From Methanomethylovorans sp. (GTDB lineage: Archaea; Halobacteriota; Methanosarcinia; Methanosarcinales; Methanosarcinaceae), in NCBI GenBank assembly GCA_020854785.1, contig JAHFZE010000046.1:1-7194 (forward strand): a stretch of 7,194 bases of DNA, given 5' to 3'. Of the stretch, positions 6,240-7,194 are shown one piece after another. Positions within the stretch are counted from its first letter, which is position 1; the number at the start of each line of letters is the position of its first letter. The notes below the pieces were generated by a model. It did no database searches. It was not told the DNA's origin and saw only the letters and a program-made list of their open reading frames with translations. A program made the translations under genes and the position numbers.

Positions 6240-6713
6240 CTAGTGGATCATACAGCCGCCCATGCCTCCCTTCTCAAAGTATTGCTGATGATATTCCTCT
6301 GCCCTGTAGAAAGTTGATGCTGGCATTATTTCAGTGACTATAGGCTTTTTGAACTTGCCCGAGATTTGCACTGCCTCCTTTGATCCAATGGCTAATGATC
6401 TTTGTTCTTCATTGTGGTAAAAGATGGCTGATCTGTATTGGGTGCCAACATCCGGTCCCTGCCGGTTTAGTGTGGTTGGATCGTGGATCTTCCAGAACAC
6501 TTCAAGCAACTGTGCATAACTTACGACCGCAGGATCAAAAATGATGTCAACAGCTTCAGCATGTCCGGTCTTTCCGGTACATACATCCTTATATGTAGGA
6601 TCTTGAAAATGGCCGCCAGTGTAGCCCACTGCAGTTGCTATTACTCCGTTAACTCTTCTGAAGTTAGCCTCTACTCCCCAGAAACAACCTGCTCCAAAAG
6701 TAGCTTTTTCCAT
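6240..6713 (-). CDS. msrA: Peptide methionine sulfoxide reductase A
   Basis: MsrA reduces the S-epimer of methionine sulfoxide in proteins and free methionine, using thioredoxin-type reductants in the cytoplasm. The catalytic cysteine is C10 in GCFWG. The pocket residues F11, W12, E53 (TGHAE), D88 and Y93 ([10 protein letters not shown]) sit at the same offsets from the catalytic Cys as in the E. coli enzyme. C154 in the GGMGGCMIH tail is the likely resolving cysteine, and C45 in [12 protein letters not shown] is the conserved middle one. At 157 residues it is a compact single-domain form with no fused MsrB. The start is supported by AGGTGA 6 nt upstream. It converges with pyk, with 2 bp between the stops, and is divergent from the membrane protein gene at 6880. 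Confidence 0.98.
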   Translation of the reverse strand: MEKATFGAGCFWGVEANFRRVNGVIATAVGYTGGHFQDPTYKDVCTGKTGHAEAVDIIFDPAVVSYAQLLEVFWKIHDPTTLNRQGPDVGTQYRSAIFYHNEEQRSLAIGSKEAVQISGKFKKPIVTEIMPASTFYRAEEYHQQYFEKGGMGGCMIH

Positions 6714-6719
6714 ACTATG

Positions 6720-6725
6720 TCACCT
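6720..6725 (-). promoter_or_regulatory. Shine-Dalgarno of msrA
   Basis: The minus strand reads AGGTGA, complementary to the archaeal 16S rRNA tail, 6 nt before the ATG at 6713. It fixes the start at [13 protein letters not shown]. Confidence 0.65.
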
Positions 6726-6773
6726 TCCACTTCCATTGGTTAGTCTCTTTGCATTTATCTTAGTTCTTAATTG

Positions 6774-6784
6774 TTATTTATGTT
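6774..6784 (-). promoter_or_regulatory. Possible TATA box of msrA
   Basis: The minus strand reads ACATAAATAAC behind an A-rich BRE-like stretch (GACAAAA). A start about 25 nt downstream gives a leader of about 38 nt. A second candidate, AGATAAATGC (6750-6759), lies closer to the gene. Confidence 0.35.
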
Positions 6785-6830
6785 TTTGTCACTATCATTA
6801 GATCGGAAGTCAATTTCCTTTTAATGAAAA

Positions 6831-6854
6831 GTATATATTTGGGTCGTATATATT
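6831..6854 (+). promoter_or_regulatory. Twin TATA boxes upstream of the membrane sensor-like gene
   Basis: GTATATATT occurs twice, at 6831-6839 and 6846-6854, 15 bp apart. Starts about 25 nt downstream would give leaders of about 19 nt (first box) or about 5 nt (second box). The first box, with AAAA before it, fits better with the ribosome site at 6872-6879. Confidence 0.55.
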
Positions 6855-6871
6855 ATTCCCACCTTATTTCA

Positions 6872-6879
6872 GAGGGTGA
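6872..6879 (+). promoter_or_regulatory. Ribosome binding site touching the ATG at 6880
   Basis: GAGGGTGA resembles the archaeal Shine-Dalgarno but abuts the ATG at 6880, a very short spacing. From the next in-frame ATG at 6898 it would be 18 nt away, too far. The ATG at 6880 is therefore preferred, with some doubt. Confidence 0.45.
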
Positions 6880-7194
6880 ATGTTGAGAAAAATAAATATG
6901 TTTCGGATGCTATTTGTTTTTTTGATAGTTTCAATGGTTTTTCTGCATTTAGTTGCGGGAAACGGATCATGTGATCAAATACAAGAATACGGTCCTTTTT
7001 TACAGCTTTCCTCTTCTGCATCCACTGAAGTATCTGACCCTATCTCTCTTTTAAGGACCATACATCTCTATTGGCTGTGGATAGTTCACCTTTTTATTGT
7101 AGTAGTTCTTCTGGCATTTTATGGGATCTACGTTCATAGATACAACAAATTGCTCGAACAAGAAGTTTCAGAACGCAGGAATATGGAACAAAAA
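6880..7194 (+). CDS. N-terminus of two-helix membrane protein, probable sensor (histidine kinase or PAS protein), cut by window edge
   Basis: The frame is open for 105 codons to the last base. Residues 8-27 form a hydrophobic segment (signal anchor or signal peptide). A short outer loop of about 35 residues with one Cys (C31) follows. A second membrane helix at about 63-85 is rich in W, V, L and F. The chain then turns charged, HRYNKLLEQEVSERRNMEQK, a coiled-coil linker of the kind that precedes PAS or HisKA domains in sensor kinases of methanogens. No PAS, kinase or other catalytic motif is inside the window, so the sensor role is an inference from layout. The cysteine is not in a standard lipobox (NGSC). 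The gene is divergent from msrA across a 166-bp gap. Confidence 0.7.
   Translation, partial: MLRKINMFRMLFVFLIVSMVFLHLVAGNGSCDQIQEYGPFLQLSSSASTEVSDPISLLRTIHLYWLWIVHLFIVVVLLAFYGIYVHRYNKLLEQEVSERRNMEQK

Noticed and set aside
6880..6972. Lipoprotein signal peptide at the start of the sensor-like gene
   Set aside because: The only early cysteine follows N-G-S, not a standard lipobox; a signal anchor or ordinary signal peptide fits better.
1..7194. CRISPR arrays, tRNA/rRNA genes, insertion sequences, prophage or defence systems
   Set aside because: No regularly spaced direct repeats, transposase motifs, terminal repeats or RNA gene signatures were seen; the genes present are ordinary chromosomal types.

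Overview
The window looks like chromosomal DNA of a methanogenic archaeon of the Methanosarcinales, probably a Methanolobus/Methanosarcina-type organism. The reasons are AT-rich archaeal TATA boxes 30-100 bp upstream of starts, GGTG-type Shine-Dalgarno sites, oligo(T) 3' ends, a bacterial-type uvrA, a pyruvate kinase of the potassium-independent type, and a large flavin/iron-sulfur protein with HdrB/HdrD-like CCG domains. The genus is inferred from protein character only; no 16S or marker gene is present.

Layout from left to right. (1) 1-888, minus: the first 296 codons of uvrA (nucleotide excision repair), running off the left edge, with a TATA box and an inverted repeat upstream. (2) 1132-1284, minus: a 50-residue two-helix membrane protein of the DUF1328/UPF0391 type with its own promoter and a strong ribosome binding site. 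(3) 1570-4617, minus: a 1015-residue fusion of an FAD-binding dehydrogenase, two 4Fe-4S motifs, two CCG domains and an unusual Met/Pro-repeat tail, followed by hairpins and a T-tract. (4) 4618-4797: a divergent control region with repeats and a palindromic TATA box. (5) 4798-6237, plus: pyruvate kinase (pyk). (6) 6240-6713, minus: methionine sulfoxide reductase A (msrA), tail to tail with pyk and only 2 bp away. (7) 6880-7194, plus: the N-terminus of a two-helix membrane protein that continues past the right edge and is probably a sensor.

Every gene appears to be its own transcription unit, with no co-directional gene pairs close enough to be an operon. The most interesting object is the 1015-residue oxidoreductase. 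Its FAD-binding half is recognisable, but the substrate-site motifs of D-lactate/glycolate dehydrogenases (HxGDGNxH and GEHGIG) are not visible, while all cysteines of two 4Fe-4S motifs and two CCG cluster motifs are present. Its last ~118 residues hold about 26 methionines and 18 prolines in a four-residue rhythm. It shares a divergent promoter region with pyk, which suggests, but does not prove, a link to pyruvate/PEP metabolism. msrA, which repairs oxidised methionine, lies one gene further on.
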